Shown here in pieces: positions 6,165 to 6,971 of a DNA stretch of 6,971 nucleotides. Position 1 is the first letter of the stretch, and each line of letters begins with the position of its first letter. This DNA comes from an uncultured Rhodospirillales bacterium. GTDB lineage: Bacteria; Pseudomonadota; Alphaproteobacteria; Acetobacterales; Acetobacteraceae. The stretch is taken from positions 1 through 6,971 of the forward strand of contig CAIZGT010000191.1 in NCBI GenBank assembly GCA_903932545.1, in the 5' to 3' direction. Both the position numbers and the translations under genes were made by a program. Below the pieces are notes generated by a model. The model was not told the DNA's origin. It made no database searches and saw only the letters and a program-made list of their open reading frames with translations.

Positions 6165-6971
6165 ATGACATATCCGTCGTGGCTGCCGTTGTTGCTGGGG
6201 TTTCTCTCCGCAACCGTGCCGCTTTCGACGGATATGTATCTGCCCGCCTTCCCCGCCATTGAGGCGGGTTTTGGTGTGGCGCTTGGCTCGGCGCAAATCA
6301 CCCTGGCGGCTTGGTTTCTTGGCCTGGGTTTCGGCCAGATCACCCAAGGCACGTTGGCCGACAGGTTTGGTCGCCGTGCACCGTTGATGATCTCCACCGC
6401 AATCTTCACGCTGGCCAATATCGGCTGCGCACTCGCGCCCAATTTGGTGTGGCTGTCAGTGTTGCGCCTGCTGGCGGCGTTTTCCGGCTCGGCGAGCATG
6501 GTCATCCCGCGCGCGATCGTACGCGATCTGTCATCAGGACATGCGGCGGCACAGATGATGAGCAGGCTCATCCTGGTGAGCGGTGCCGCGCCAATCTTCG
6601 CCCCCAGCTTGGGCGGGGTGATGCTGATGTTTTGGTCGTGGCGGGCGATTTTCTGGTTTGCGGCGATTTATGGCGGCGTCTGCTGGCTGCTGGTGCTGCG
6701 CTATCTGCCCGACACGCTACCGGTTGAGCAGCGGCTGACGGCGAATATCTGGGGCATGCTGCGCCGATACGGTGAAATTCTGGTCGAGCCGAGTTTCATC
6801 CCCAACGCGCTGATGTATGGCTTGGGCATGTTCGCGATGTTCGCCTTCATCGGCGGCTCGCCTGGCGTGTTTATCGACGGGATGCATTTCTCGCCCTCAG
6901 ACTATGCGTTGGTGTTCAGTGCATGTGCATTGTGCTTCGTGGTGTTTTCCCAGTTGAACCCCAGCCTGCTG
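6165..6971 (+). CDS. Bcr/CflA-type MFS drug-efflux transporter (C-terminus beyond window)
   Basis: This frame is open from the ATG at 6165 to the right edge (269 codons), about two thirds of the roughly 400-aa family. It encodes a 12-helix inner-membrane proton antiporter type. The first helix (about 5-24) runs into STDMYLPAFPAIEAGF (21-36), the DMYLPAxP motif typical of Bcr/CflA multidrug exporters. MFS motif A between helices 2 and 3 is GTLADRFGRRAP (62-73). Helix 4 is followed by RAIVRDL (116-122), also common in this subfamily. At least seven hydrophobic helices are visible before the edge and there is no frameshift. The start is 3 nt after the dehydrogenase stop and lacks a visible Shine-Dalgarno, so translation probably depends on coupling to the upstream gene. 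Substrate cannot be predicted; relatives export chloramphenicol-type drugs, bicyclomycin or sulfonamides, and some export cysteine or other metabolites. Its place behind etf/hbd genes may be operon hitch-hiking. Confidence 0.9.
   Translation, partial: MTYPSWLPLLLGFLSATVPLSTDMYLPAFPAIEAGFGVALGSAQITLAAWFLGLGFGQITQGTLADRFGRRAPLMISTAIFTLANIGCALAPNLVWLSVLRLLAAFSGSASMVIPRAIVRDLSSGHAAAQMMSRLILVSGAAPIFAPSLGGVMLMFWSWRAIFWFAAIYGGVCWLLVLRYLPDTLPVEQRLTANIWGMLRRYGEILVEPSFIPNALMYGLGMFAMFAFIGGSPGVFIDGMHFSPSDYALVFSACALCFVVFSQLNPSLL

Noticed and set aside
5643..6347. A 234-codon minus-strand frame rich in Arg, Gln and His
   Set aside because: It is antisense to the dehydrogenase and transporter genes, with the composition typical of a shadow frame in GC-rich coding DNA.
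6311..6727. A 138-codon plus-strand frame inside the transporter region
   Set aside because: It is out of frame with the Bcr/CflA-type protein, which has motif A and continuous membrane helices. The alternative product has no membrane character or domain.
1..6971. Possible defence system, prophage, insertion sequence, CRISPR array or tRNA
   Set aside because: I saw no direct repeat-spacer pattern, transposase or integrase motifs, terminal inverted repeats or tRNA-like fold by eye on either strand. All sizeable regions are explained by the listed genes.

Overview
This is a GC-rich window with compact, tightly packed genes. Its content suggests an alphaproteobacterium, possibly of the Rhodospirillales/Acetobacteraceae type. 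The evidence for that is a small HIG1-type twin-transmembrane gene beside an etfB-etfA-3-hydroxybutyryl-CoA dehydrogenase cluster, a layout I recall from many alphaproteobacteria. The genus assignment is inference only.

Layout. On the minus strand, reading leftwards from about 3197, there are three genes. The first encodes a large MscS-family mechanosensitive channel (746 aa from the chosen start). The second encodes a PF10014-type 2-oxoglutarate/Fe(II) dioxygenase whose start overlaps the channel's stop by 8 nt. The third, after a 76-nt gap with a small hairpin and a strong ribosome binding site, is the N-terminus of an exported protein, probably of the cupin family, cut by the window's left edge. 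On the plus strand, diverging from the channel gene across a 97-nt intergenic region, lies a 64-aa HIG1-type membrane protein. A GC-rich hairpin follows, and then come etfB, etfA, a 3-hydroxybutyryl-CoA dehydrogenase gene and a Bcr/CflA-type MFS transporter gene cut by the right edge. Gaps between these last four genes are 2 nt, a 4-nt overlap and 3 nt, so they read as one operon.

How the genes work together. EtfA/EtfB form the FAD heterodimer that takes electrons from acyl-CoA and related dehydrogenases and passes them to ETF-quinone oxidoreductase. The dehydrogenase interconverts 3-hydroxyacyl-CoA and 3-oxoacyl-CoA with NAD. Together they support short-chain fatty-acid or polyhydroxybutyrate-related carbon flow. 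The MFS gene is physically coupled but has no obvious metabolic link. On the other strand, the coupling of a channel to a probable free-amino-acid hydroxylase is the most suggestive functional pairing in the window. I see no transposon, CRISPR array, tRNA, rRNA or clear defence system, and most of the window looks like ordinary chromosomal housekeeping sequence.
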